Origin: Copromyces sp. CBS 386.78
Taxonomy: Eukaryota > Ascomycota > Sordariomycetes > Sordariales > Sordariaceae
DNA: 64,000 bases
NCBI GenBank assembly: GCA_030685235.1
Contig: MU839147.1
Coordinates: 1-64,000 of the forward strand
Direction of reading: 5' to 3'
This document shows positions 23,954-34,335 of the stretch, one piece after another. The notes beneath the pieces were generated by a model. The model did not search any database. It saw only the letters and a program-made list of their open reading frames with translations, and had not been told where the DNA came from. Made by a program: the position numbers and the translations under genes. Within the stretch, counting starts at the first letter, position 1. Each line of letters opens with the position of its first letter.

Positions 23954-26900
23954 GTATGGTACTAGGGAATCGTAGCAGATGAGGGTTTCACGAACTGTGT
24001 CCCACCGTGATGGAGGCATAAAACTCTATCTAAGCCAAATCGATATATCGTTATCACACCCAGCTGCTGCCGGCAACCTGGATTTCCATTCCCCATCACC
24101 CATCATTTTCCCATCCAATATCGGAGCACGATCTGTATGCGGAAGACTACCTATCACATTGATCATATTTTCTCCGGCACAAAAAACGCACAGGTTGCAG
24201 AAACGCCCCGGCTTTCCTCAAAACCGGCTTCGATCAAATCTCGGGGATTTCTTGGGAAAGAAACAAACTTCATGACAGGGTTTGCCGTCAAGCTATGAAG
24301 AGCTGTCAAATCTACCGAGTGGCATAGCAGGGCTGATTTCCATCATCCTACCACTACACTAAATATCCAACCAACGAAACTCGCATTCGCACCGACAGCA
24401 CCGACATCAGAAAAAGGGGTCAACCTGGGTCGGGTTTGTCGAACTTTTGAAGTTCTTGACTCTCTCAGTCTCCGCCCTTCCTCCGACTCCCACGTCGTCG
24501 TCGCCCGCCCGGTCCAAAAGGGGCAAACCTTAAAATGGAGGGTACGCCGGTAGGGTGGCAAACAAACCAAGACATCACATCCACGACAACCAAAACTCTA
24601 GACCACTGACCAACAAAACCTGAATGTCTCGTGCGACACCCATTTGCGACTTGAGCGCTCCTTACGACCTTTTGCGACTCCGCTTCTATGAACACAATTC
24701 TGGAGCCACAACGGCCCTCTTTGGGAACTCCAGGCGAACACCACGTGTAGTGCCTATGAATTACACACTATCAGCACTATGTAAGACCCGACTCCGTGGC
24801 ATTGAAGCCAAGTTGTCTCTGCAACGCACGCAACACGGCGCCGCCGCCAATTCCATTATTCATGACATCGGGGAATCACAAACTCGATCCCCCCCTTTCT
24901 CCTCGGACTGTCTGTCCTCGACCGACTCCACAGGGTACAGAGAAGAGCAGGGCTGCGGTCATCCATCCATCCATCCATCGCGATCGCCCCGGGGATAAAC
25001 TTGACAGGTCCGGAGCTCGTTACTCAACCCAATGGCTGTTAGCCAACTACAACATCCAAGACAGCAAAACACAGCCGTGGGCTGAATGACAATCCACTCA
25101 AGACGTCAGATTTCTAACCCTCCTTTTCTAGAGGTCTGCCGGCATCTTTCCCTCCCAGCCCGGCCTGCACCATGCAAATTCCCTCAATGGCCCCGCCAAG
25201 GTCCCTTCCATACTCCAAACTTCATGATCGAGACTTGTTTACAAGATCCCCATAAATTCAACTGCAAAAGGCTTGGCAGTCTGGCAGTCTGGTATTTACG
25301 TCCATCGTGCTAGCAGCTTCAAGCCGCAGGGCTCTAAGCTCTTTGCTCTTGCTGCTGCTGCCGCCGTTGTCGTTGGGTTGCCACTATGAACTGCAGGTGC
25401 TGCGCGTGGCTCGCTTTGGCTGTGTTGGAGTTGGATGCGAGCCCAAATACCCTGTGATCTGATTATGCATAGCCCATATCTGCATATATATGCACCTACC
25501 CCAAAATTGTGGGCTATTCGTCCTCGGTTATTCGCATTCTAGTCTAAGCACGCGTAAACATCTCGAGCATCGCAGCACTTCCTCGAATCTCTTCCAAACC
25601 CAAACAAACAAACCCCTAAAGACACTATGAAATGGAGCTTATCAAAGCTTACAAATTGCGCACGACAAGGTTCTGTTCGAAGCCACCAAGCCCAAGACAA
25701 ACGACCCGGGTTTCTGCGGTGGACCAAAATGTGCTGTCTACCTAGTAATCTTCGGGCCCTCGTCTCCAGGGCGGAGCCACAAATCCATCGATATCTCACA
25801 ATGGAAGCATGCTCTTTATTCTACATATATGCTGGTTAAGTGCATGATATTTGGTACCATACCGGGAAATCTCACTTACAAACGATGATGCTCTTTGGAA
25901 AGACCGGAGTCAAATCATGTTCTACATGTGTGCAGGCATTGCCAACACGTTTCTAACTACATACACATACATAAGTAAGGTACTACCTATTCAGCCTCTT
26001 CCCAACTGTATTACTGTAATCACATGATCCACGGCGCATCCTCCGAAAAGTTCGCCATGTGGTCTGTCAGAATTGCATGCGGCTCCGATGTGAGTCGGTC
26101 CCGGCTGATGCATTTCGTTGCATCTGGTTTCCTCTGAATTTCATTTCTCCCTTTATACCCCACAGGATTTTTTCTTCTTTTTTTTTTCATGCCTGTGTAG
26201 CATCGATGCCTGGCATTAAATATTCTAGGGGCAAGTTTGCCGCGTCAATGGGTTAGGTTGTGGATGTCTTTGATGATGAAAACTTGTGTTTCGAAGCTTC
26301 CTCCTCCAACTTGTTCTCCATGATTGGAAACCAGATAGATTCCGTCCCATGCGCCTCTTCCCATGCTCAAGCTCGAGCCTTGTACGTACTGCAGTCGCTG
26401 TTGCAGCTTCCTTCCCCGAAGATTGAGCTGAACACAAACTCGAGGCGAAAGACAAAAGGAAAGAACAAGTTGACGTCCAGTCAGTCACTTGCTCATCATA
26501 TCTTCACCAAATGAGGAGATACAAAAACAAAAAAGCCGATTGTAGATTCAAAACCCAGCGGGCTTGAAAACTAATCGAGCCAGTCCTCCTTCTGACGGTT
26601 TTTCATAGCGTTTTCCTTTTCTCTTTTTCGTCCTTCCCCGTTCCGAAGCTCCCATCCGTCCGTTTGTCAGAAAGCTGTCAGCTCGATGCCGTACGTGGGA
26701 AGTTGCAGCGATTGATAAGATGCCTGCCTGAAGCATGCGAACAGAAACTGCACACGTTTTTTTGCATTGTGAATAGGGTGTATACCAACGCGACTCCTCC
26801 CTCTAATCTGCTCCAAACCTAAGCCGTAAAACCGCGATCGTAAATCGCCGTCGTGAATCGCCGTAGCGAAGCCCTTCTTCTGTCGAGAGGCTCACATGTG

Positions 26901-28471
26901 TGTGTATCTGCATACTCTTAGTTGATGCAGGGTCCTCTCATCAACAGCCTCAATTTCTGCAGCTCCAGTGTGATTGGGTTGGTCCCGGAGGCTTTAATCC
27001 TGAGAATACGGTTTCCTTTCTTCCCTTTTTTTGTTTTTTGGACTCGATAGGAGGTTGTTTCGACTTCTGTGCATGTTCCTTGGCATCCAAGGTTGTCCCA
27101 GAAAGGTGAGTGGGTGGTATTGAGCATATCCAACATTACAGACATGCTCGAATGTCTTCGGAACCCTAAACCCTAAAGCAAGCAAGTGGGAATTATGTAA
27201 GTGCCATTTGTTGGCGGCCTCACATTCTGCCACTGGCTGCTGATCAGAGCACGTATAAGATGAGGTGCTCATCCATGACTCGCAGCTGGTAGCCTCTGCG
27301 TACAAGGTCAAGCGTTGGATTGGCTCGTTCAGAATGGACAGGAGGCAATTCAGTTGATAAGACCAGACCAGACGATGGCTTCATCAGTTTGGTCATGGTA
27401 AGAAATGGTTGAAGGCAAGGAAGAAGAAAGAAGGAAGGCATCCCATTCACCAACGATCCTTTGAACCAGACCGATCTTCACGCTTTCACACCTAGGCGAG
27501 CGAGGATGCACCCACCGTACACGAACCTTTCAACACCAACAACAACCGGATTTCCAGTGTTGGGATCCCTCTCGGTATGGGGAGGTACAGGCATGCAACG
27601 ATGTGCTTTCGAAGCCTCCTTCAGTAAAAGTCAACACTCAACACTACTGGCCAGGTTGCGAAGCAACCGTCTCCTCAGCTTCTGCTGGGAACCAGTCATG
27701 CTGTGAGGAGGCGACTTTGAATTGAAAGATTCCACCGCATTCCCCCCAAATTTCATGAAAAGTGCGCCTCCTTGACATGCAGCAATACGGTAAATGTGGA
27801 GTTGCGAATCAATATCCGTTGCCTCGTGACATTCCCGTGAAGGCTGAGAGATCGGGGCGCTTCAAGGCCCGGCAAGTATCTCAAGACAGGACAGAATGAT
27901 CAACCAAAACAGCTGACGGCGGCAGTGCTTTGCGGTCGTCATGTGAATGAAGGCCAATCAACGCCATGGCGCCCACAGGTATGGGTCATTTGTCCGGTGA
28001 GGTGCTCCCCCTGTGCTCTTGGAGGGTAGACAGCAGCTTGCTTCCTGGTTATAGAACGGAGTCAGGCCACTTTCCATCTGTTCCCGCACCTGTCGGCAAG
28101 ACCACCGCCACTGCCATCTGATGTTCTTTTCGCTCGCATGTGTTGGTCTGGGCGGACGTGACACCTGGCCCTCAGATTTCTCGATCGGCTAGAGTTGGCC
28201 TGGTTAGCAGGGACGATTCACACCGATGTGGCTCGAGGGAAACCATCTTCGAGATCTCGCAGACCACAGTAAGGTTAACGGTCTTATAGTTGCGTGGCGC
28301 GGCCGCAGTGCCGTGGGGCTTGTAACTGGCAGTTGGAGACCTTCAACCCTATAGCCACGGTTGCGATTGTGGCAAGTTTCTTCGGCATCAATATCGAGCA
28401 GAAGTTGGCGGGCACCATTCCCATAGGTCCAAGAGAGAGAGTCTCTCTGCGAGGTGATTCCATTGCGCCCC
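23954..28471. other. Long intergenic region without a confident gene
   Basis: About 4.5 kb has ordinary base composition. Open frames are short (at most about 124 codons) and overlap on both strands, none with a recognisable domain or splice-consistent extension. There is a short CCAT microsatellite at 24,961-24,979, a T run near 26,175 and a chance telomere-like word (CCCTAAACCCTAAA near 27,166). The region may hold non-coding transcripts or heterochromatin-border DNA; the sequence alone does not decide. Confidence 0.6.
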
Positions 28472-29067
28472 TTATAAGCCATCAGTGGCAGTGGCCAATG
28501 ATTCATCCTGTTCCAAGTTCGGTGCTTCAGGCTCTGGGTCTGGCGCCTTGTGCGCAATCGGCATGTATTTGGGCGGGGCATTGGAATCGGCTTCTATGTG
28601 AACATCTAGCGGTCGTCGATTTTCTTTTTCGAATGCTGTCGGACTGATATATGCACGGCATGCCAAGGGGACGATGCAAAACTTTGCCCACTCAGCTTGC
28701 CAACCATGCCAGAAGGCGCTTGTACCGCGTCTATTGGCACTTGTCCAGCGTCTATCAGCTCTTGGGTCCTCGAGGACATGGTAGTTTTAAGAAGCATCGA
28801 CTTGGAAGCCTTCCGGTCAGGCTCCCATCTCGGCCATCTTATCTCAGGATTGTCTGCACGAATGCTCGGAAGAAGCCCGATGGCCCAGAAGATTGATTCG
28901 AGTTGAGGTGTGTTCGTGAACGTGGTCGGCCGAAAAGGCGTACTGTAATCGCATTGAACAGGATAATATGTGCGAGTGTCCTGCATCACAAGTTGGACCA
29001 GACGTCGGCTCGGGGTACGAGGGGCTCCTGGGGTCAAGTAAATTAACACCGGCAGTTGTCCGAGCAA
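28472..29067 (-). CDS. Tentative two-exon hypothetical protein
   Basis: I do not recognise this protein. The model is exon 1 29,067-28,692 and exon 2 28,635-28,472, joined across a 56-nt intron (28,691-28,636) with donor GTGGGC and acceptor CCGACAG. It gives 179 residues. Both exon frames have protein-like codon choice; the splice phases agree (phase 1), and the intron length is normal for this genome. Exon 2 reads FEKENRRPLDVHIEAD and then an acidic Pro/Glu-rich tail. No signal peptide, membrane segment or zinc motif is evident. The ATG at 29,065-29,067 is simply the first of the frame, so the start may be wrong. It could be a decayed gene or a non-coding transcript with chance frames. Confidence 0.35.
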
Positions 29068-29289
29068 AGTATAACAGACCTTAACATTTTTTTAGCTAAT
29101 TCCATTGCTATTGTCCGTCGGTTATCAGCTAATCTCCATGATGGCTACCTCCATCCGGCGGGGTTCGGGGCCTGTTGTTTGATATGGCAAGATCGAAAGT
29201 TCGCTGGCAGCAGAGCCTCAAGTGAACAATAGGGCAATGTTAGGTAATTTGACATCTCGCAGACTTGAAGTCTCCGGCAGTGTAAGTTG

Positions 29290-30020
29290 GGACCGAGGAG
29301 GATCAATGATTGGAAAATGCTTGATTGATGGGTTAATGCCCAACGTGGAAGAAAATCCTGCAGGACCCAGGGCAGGTAAATAGTCTGTAAAGAGAAATTC
29401 CGAAAGGGGTGCAGCTTCCACTTTGAGATGATAGAGAGCGCGACCGGGAAGTGATTGATGAGTACCTTAGGTAGTGGCTGGGTTGATGAAGAGGGAAAGA
29501 ACGAGCCCTCCAGGCCCAGCTAAACATGAAGGTCCTCAGCGAACGGAATCCAAGAGGGTTGCTTGCGCCTTCCACACGGAGCTGAATGGGAGCAGATGGA
29601 AGTGCGTGGTTGGTAGTGGTTTGATGAAAGAGAGAAAGAGGAAGAGCCGCGTGCCAGGACGCAAGAGAGTGGGTATAGTCTGGCCAGCCTCACTTACCTA
29701 AGCCCAGACTGCATAAGTCAGCCTTACACCCACGGGTCCGTCAGGCTGCATCAGGGAGTGGGACAGTTCGGTAACACCTTCGGGACGCGGCAAGTAGAAA
29801 TTGAGACGATGGGGAGCGCTGATCTGGATTAGATGAAGAGGAAAAGACCTGCCGGACCCAGGTAAACATGGAAGGTCCACAGGAGAGGAAAGTTCAAGAA
29901 GGATGCACTTTTCACTCTGAGAGACCGAGCCGATGGAGAGAGCAATGATCGGAAAATGGATAATTATGGTAGTGGCTTCCACTTGTGTTGATGAAAGGTG
30001 GAAAGAGCGAGGCATGCCCA
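29290..30020. repeat. Diverged tandem repeat field
   Basis: Related blocks recur in direct order. One is GATGAAGAGG-AAAGA followed by CC(A/G)G-CCCAG, GTAAACATGGAAGGTCC-like text, AAGAGGGTTGC/AAGGATGCA and a CCTTCCACA/CTTTTCACT segment, seen at about 29,345-29,450, 29,484-29,600 and 29,831-29,940. Another is GACCGAG...GATCAATGATTGGAAAATG at 29,290-29,320 and 29,922-29,960. Copies are old and differ by scattered substitutions and gaps. The end motif acttacct/atttacct recurs near 29,690 and 30,020. Confidence 0.6.
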
Positions 30021-30578
30021 TTTACCTTAAATACTAGACTGGTATGCACCCAGGTAGAATTTCCCGTCTAGCGGGGTGCTCTACACCTTCCACACGTCAC
30101 TATACAGTAACAGTGTGCAGCCCAGCACACCTGATGATGCCTCTTTAAGCCGATAAAAATCCTAATCCTCCGGATGCCGGTCCGACACAGCCCGTATGTA
30201 CCAACCTCGGTTTGCAGCTGCCTTTCAACCAAACCAATCACAATAACCCAATAACCAATCACCATCACATCAAAGGACAATATCACTGTAAGAGAAGAGA
30301 GAGAAGCATCTGTGAAGTGTAAAAACCTAGGTATCAATTAACTTTCCATCAAGGAATTGACCAAACGCGAAATTGGTATAACGGTATGTATATGTACAAC
30401 CCAGAAGAAGAAGAAGAAAAGAAAAGAAAGGGAATAAGATCCGGCTTTATCATCACCGTCACCGTCACCAACCATGTTTCCCATCACCCATCCAATGCTA
30501 CCATCCTTCCATCCCTATCCAAACCAGTTTCATGCAATCTTTTCATCTCCTTTTCCTGTTACCCATCCGGGACGAAAA
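30021..30578. other. Spacer and likely 3' untranslated region
   Basis: No gene seen. The part near 30,580 on the minus strand should be the 3' UTR of the membrane protein gene. It contains a purine-rich AGAAG/GAAAA tract at about 30,402-30,432. Confidence 0.5.
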
Positions 30579-32528
30579 CTACCAAATATCCTCCTCACTC
30601 CTCACCATCTCCACAGTCGGCGTCTTGGGCTCAAACCTCTTCATCCTCTTCCTATCCGCCTTGGTGACCAAAGACGGAGTAATCGGCACCACCGGACTAA
30701 ACGGTTGATAAGGACTATACGGCACGGGCGCACCCGTCCAGGGGGTCCTCAATCCAGCGGTGCTCATCCCGGGACTAAGCGGGCCATTAACCTGTCTCGT
30801 GAAGACCGTCTGTTTGGTAGTCTGCGACCCACTGGTCGGGCTAGCGAGGGAAGGCTCGTAAGCGCGCAGCGGCAGGGCGCCGCCGGCGCGCACGGCTGAC
30901 GAAGAAGCGTTGCCGTTGCCGTTGAGGGACATGGAGCCGAGTGGGGCGGGGGCGTTGGCGCGCAGGGAAGAGCCGCCCGAGACACCGGAGCGGGTAGAAG
31001 AGGAGAAGGAAGCGCCGGGCTTGGGAGAGGAGGGGAGGGTGCGGGTTGAGTCCAAGGAGGGGAAACGGTTGGCGCCGGGGCGGGGGGAGGACGGCAAGCC
31101 GACGGTTCCCGAGCCGGAGACAAGGCCGGAGGTGGACCGCTCGGAGACGGCGGAGGGCGGGTCGGCGAGGTAGGCGTCTCCTGTCAGGGATGAGGCGTTG
31201 GAGGCTGCCGAGGTGTCGCGGACGTGCGAGGGAAGACGCTCGTCGGAACGGGCTCCCTGCCGCTCGCCACGCTCGCCGCGGGTCGGGGGGCGGTGAAGCG
31301 CGATGTCGATCCGTTGGTCGATGGATTGAGTGCTCACGGGGGAGATGTCGGGGGTGGGGTATTGAGCTTGACCACCGCTGTTTTGACGGCGGAAGGGGAG
31401 CACGTCCGAGGGAATGGGAGGTGGCTTGGCCGGGGCGTAGTGGCGGGGCGGGATGGGGTTCATCTCTTGTGCGCCGTCGACGTCAGGGTGGTAGCCGCGG
31501 GGAAAAGTGGCGGACATGGGGGTCATGATGGGCGAGGAGATGGAGAGGCCTTGGGGCGCCTTGTTCTTCTTGGGGGACTTGAGGAAGTTGAGCAACGAAG
31601 CACCGCGGGATTGCTTCTCTTCCTTTTCCTTGGAGAGGTTGAGGTTGGAAGGCTTGTTCTTGCGCATGGTTCCTGGTGTTGCTGGGGCTTGCTGATGCTG
31701 TGGTTGCTGCTGGGAAGCAAATGATGACACCGAGGGCCTTGGTAGGTATGGTGGTATGTACTCCCTCCCTTCTGCCTTTGCCTCCTCTTGCTCCATCACA
31801 TGCTTGTACATCTCTTCTAGCTGCTGTTGCGCCATGGCTCTGTCGTGTTGGATCACTGTCTGGTCAACTGAAAGATCGTAACCGGCGGCGAGAATCGTCG
31901 AGGTTGGTGAACCAGCGGAGATAATTGAGTGTTGCGATCTGCTTGCGCTGAGTGGTCCTTCTCTGAATCCCCAGTTCCTGTATGGGCTCTGTGGGATCTG
32001 AAGCGTAGGAAGTGGTGGCGGTACTTGTCCCTGCTCTTGCTGCTGCTGAAGGAACTGCTGTCCTTGTTCGTGTCCGTGGAACTGAGCAAGTGTTTGTTTG
32101 AACTCCTCCTCTGTTTGCTGAAGATAGGCCGGGAGAGGGTTGAAGTTGAGGTACTTGTCTTGGTCTGGGAGGTCGGCGTTGATCAACGCTTGACGCCGTC
32201 CTTTGGATAGCACAAGAAGGAGGATGGCGACAATGACCAACGATAGCGCGTACGAACCAACAATGCCGCCAATCTGCGCTGGGAGATACGCCGGGTCACG
32301 GAGAGCACCTCGTGACAGTGGAGGACCGTCTTCTGGTGCCGGAGCGGGATCCCAATCGATGTTTAAAGGATTGTTGTTGCCTCTTGGAGACAAGTCAGGC
32401 TGACCGTTTGCTGGTGGTGGCACGGCGAGGCAGAGTTGAACGAGTGAGGTGGTCAGGAGTGACAAGACCCAGGCCGAGTTATACTTGACGGTGTTTCTGC
32501 TGGTGGAAGTTCTGATACCAGGGGGCAT
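30579..32528 (-). CDS. Single-pass membrane protein with long Ser/Pro/Gln-rich cytoplasmic tail
   Basis: I do not recognise a named family. The chosen start at 32,528 (MPPGIRTSTS) gives 649 residues and puts a plausible signal peptide at the N-terminus: basic residues, then hydrophobic AWVLSLLTTSLVQLCLAV. The frame stays open 46 codons upstream, but that start would bury the signal. A short Pro-rich extracellular part leads to one transmembrane segment (GIVGSYALSLVIVAILLLVL) near residue 100, then basic GRRQ, so the tail faces the cytoplasm. The tail is low-complexity, with a Gln run (FLQQQQEQGQ), many SP/TP sites and repeated LPSSPRPGA/LPSSPKPGA units. It ends in a basic-then-acidic C-terminus (KADRKRMKRFEPK...EEDIW). 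A cell-surface sensor or scaffold is possible but unproven. No intron is needed. Confidence 0.8.
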   Translation of the reverse strand: MPPGIRTSTSRNTVKYNSAWVLSLLTTSLVQLCLAVPPPANGQPDLSPRGNNNPLNIDWDPAPAPEDGPPLSRGALRDPAYLPAQIGGIVGSYALSLVIVAILLLVLSKGRRQALINADLPDQDKYLNFNPLPAYLQQTEEEFKQTLAQFHGHEQGQQFLQQQQEQGQVPPPLPTLQIPQSPYRNWGFREGPLSASRSQHSIISAGSPTSTILAAGYDLSVDQTVIQHDRAMAQQQLEEMYKHVMEQEEAKAEGREYIPPYLPRPSVSSFASQQQPQHQQAPATPGTMRKNKPSNLNLSKEKEEKQSRGASLLNFLKSPKKNKAPQGLSISSPIMTPMSATFPRGYHPDVDGAQEMNPIPPRHYAPAKPPPIPSDVLPFRRQNSGGQAQYPTPDISPVSTQSIDQRIDIALHRPPTRGERGERQGARSDERLPSHVRDTSAASNASSLTGDAYLADPPSAVSERSTSGLVSGSGTVGLPSSPRPGANRFPSLDSTRTLPSSPKPGASFSSSTRSGVSGGSSLRANAPAPLGSMSLNGNGNASSSAVRAGGALPLRAYEPSLASPTSGSQTTKQTVFTRQVNGPLSPGMSTAGLRTPWTGAPVPYSPYQPFSPVVPITPSLVTKADRKRMKRFEPKTPTVEMVRSEEDIW

Positions 32529-34335
32529 GATGATGTGAGGCCGGATACCGGGAGTAGTAGTTCCTTTTGTGTTTGCCACCACCTCGAAGCTGGCCTGTTT
32601 GGGAACTGTCGATCCCTCAGGCAGAGTATCCGCTAAAGTGAAACGCAATGTGATATGGACGAGCACAGCATCCGCATGAACAGGAGGTCAGCGGGAGGAG
32701 GGGCGTCGAGGCAAACGTCTGGGTATATACTGTGGTAGGGGCTGTTGATACAATTCAGGTTGGAAGGGTTGTGAAGCATGTGTCGAGTAAACGAGCACTT
32801 TTGGAATTTTGGGAGCGGATTGGCCACTGGCAATTCAGGCACGTCTACCACTTGCATTCTCACTCGTGGTTCCCGCATGATGACCTTCCAAAATAGCTTT
32901 GGATGGAGGCCAAAAGACTGAGAAAATCGGTGTTGTTGATTGGGGTCTTGGTGAACACAAGAGGTGATGCTACGCTTGTATGAGAGGTGATTGGTCGGGT
33001 GGACTTGATAGCACCGGAGAGCGAGCGGCAAAGGACTGCACGCGATTGGCTGGCACATGGTGACCACGCCGGCGAGATCGTCTATCCCCGCCTCCACCCG
33101 TTATTGACCCCTGGCCGTCCCGTCCTTGGCCTCTCTGTTTTTTCGATTTTGATATGCCTTGTCCCTGGACCCCAGAACAAGGCTCGCCTCGATTGCCTCT
33201 TTTTTGTTTCGAAAATAAACTTTGTCCAAACCCACCGCCTTTTCCCAGGAATGTGCCTCGTGCATGGCTAACCTTGACAGGTCCTCCTCCTCCAACGATG
33301 ATGGCGTACCTTGCAGCGTTCGAGCCTCGTTGCCGCCGCGATGGGTCCAGAACTTGTAATGGTTACCAATTGGCCTGAGAGAGTCACAGTGATGGGCACA
33401 TGTGATAAAAGTAACGACACCACTAGTGAAAGGAGAAGCCCATGATAAAGAGCTCTCTCTCTATTCACCATGCTGAGCAGTCACTTCGTTGACCAACAAT
33501 CACACAGTAGCAGGTGATGGCGATTAGGAAGATCACCATTTCACGTCAGCCGCATGTGCCAATGCCATTTGTTGGTTGAGTCGGGCACTAGAGTTCGGGC
33601 TCAATCCTGTCAGCTATATCACGGATGGTCATGTCCACTAAGCTTGATATTTTAGACGCCCGGATTGCTTTCAACGAACAAAGCCGTGGAGCGAGTTCAT
33701 GCTGTTGTCGAGCTGTGCCCCTTCAACCACGATGCTCGGTTGAAAAACTCGACACCGCAATGACTCGAGATATGATCCGAAGCGGGGTTGAGGGCTAGCT
33801 GCGATATTAAAAGAGGGCTGATATCAGATGTTGGAATGCAATGCAACGGTTCGGCACCAGACAAGGTCTGCTTTATCCATGGTGATGGCCATTGGGTTTT
33901 GGACCATTGAGGGGTTTGAAGGTAGGAAGGATAGCATGATGCCGGCTAGTGTTGATTTAGGTTCTTGTACATGGCAAAAGGAGCAAGTTCAATTGCGTGG
34001 AATTTCCATTTCTGGGCAGGTCGACGAGGTGGGCGATGGGTCCATGAAGGGTTGGGGTTATACGTGCAATGTGTCCACCACCTGCACTTCCAAACAAGTC
34101 ACATGCTTTCGTGCAGCGACAGTGGAGCCGTGCACCTTGACGGCGCGACCCCTTCTCGTTTCGCGAATTGGCAATGGACGACAAACAAAACTGCAACCTG
34201 TACAGGCACAGCACAGCAACTTGCTCGACTTTGCATACCGCGAGCTGGGCTCCAATGGTGATCCAATCACCAAACCACATTCGCTCAATCCAGCAGCCTT
34301 AAAGTGGCTGCTCTTGCAGTCCTCGATTCGCTCCC
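32529..34335. other. Divergent intergenic region between membrane protein gene and srs2
   Basis: About 1.8 kb lies between two divergent genes. It should contain both promoters and 5' leaders. Frames here are short or, as for the plus-strand frame from 33,828, run out of frame into srs2. I see no further gene and no clear TATA box. Confidence 0.55.

Noticed and set aside
27166..27179. CCCTAAACCCTAAA, resembling telomere repeat
   Set aside because: Only two units and of the plant-type heptamer; the fungal repeat would be TTAGGG. Chance or a short regulatory word, not an interstitial telomere.
30764..31724. Several long frames on both strands over the membrane protein gene
   Set aside because: They mirror the Ser/Pro/Gly-rich, GC-rich coding strand of the 649-residue protein and show only low-complexity Pro/Arg text.
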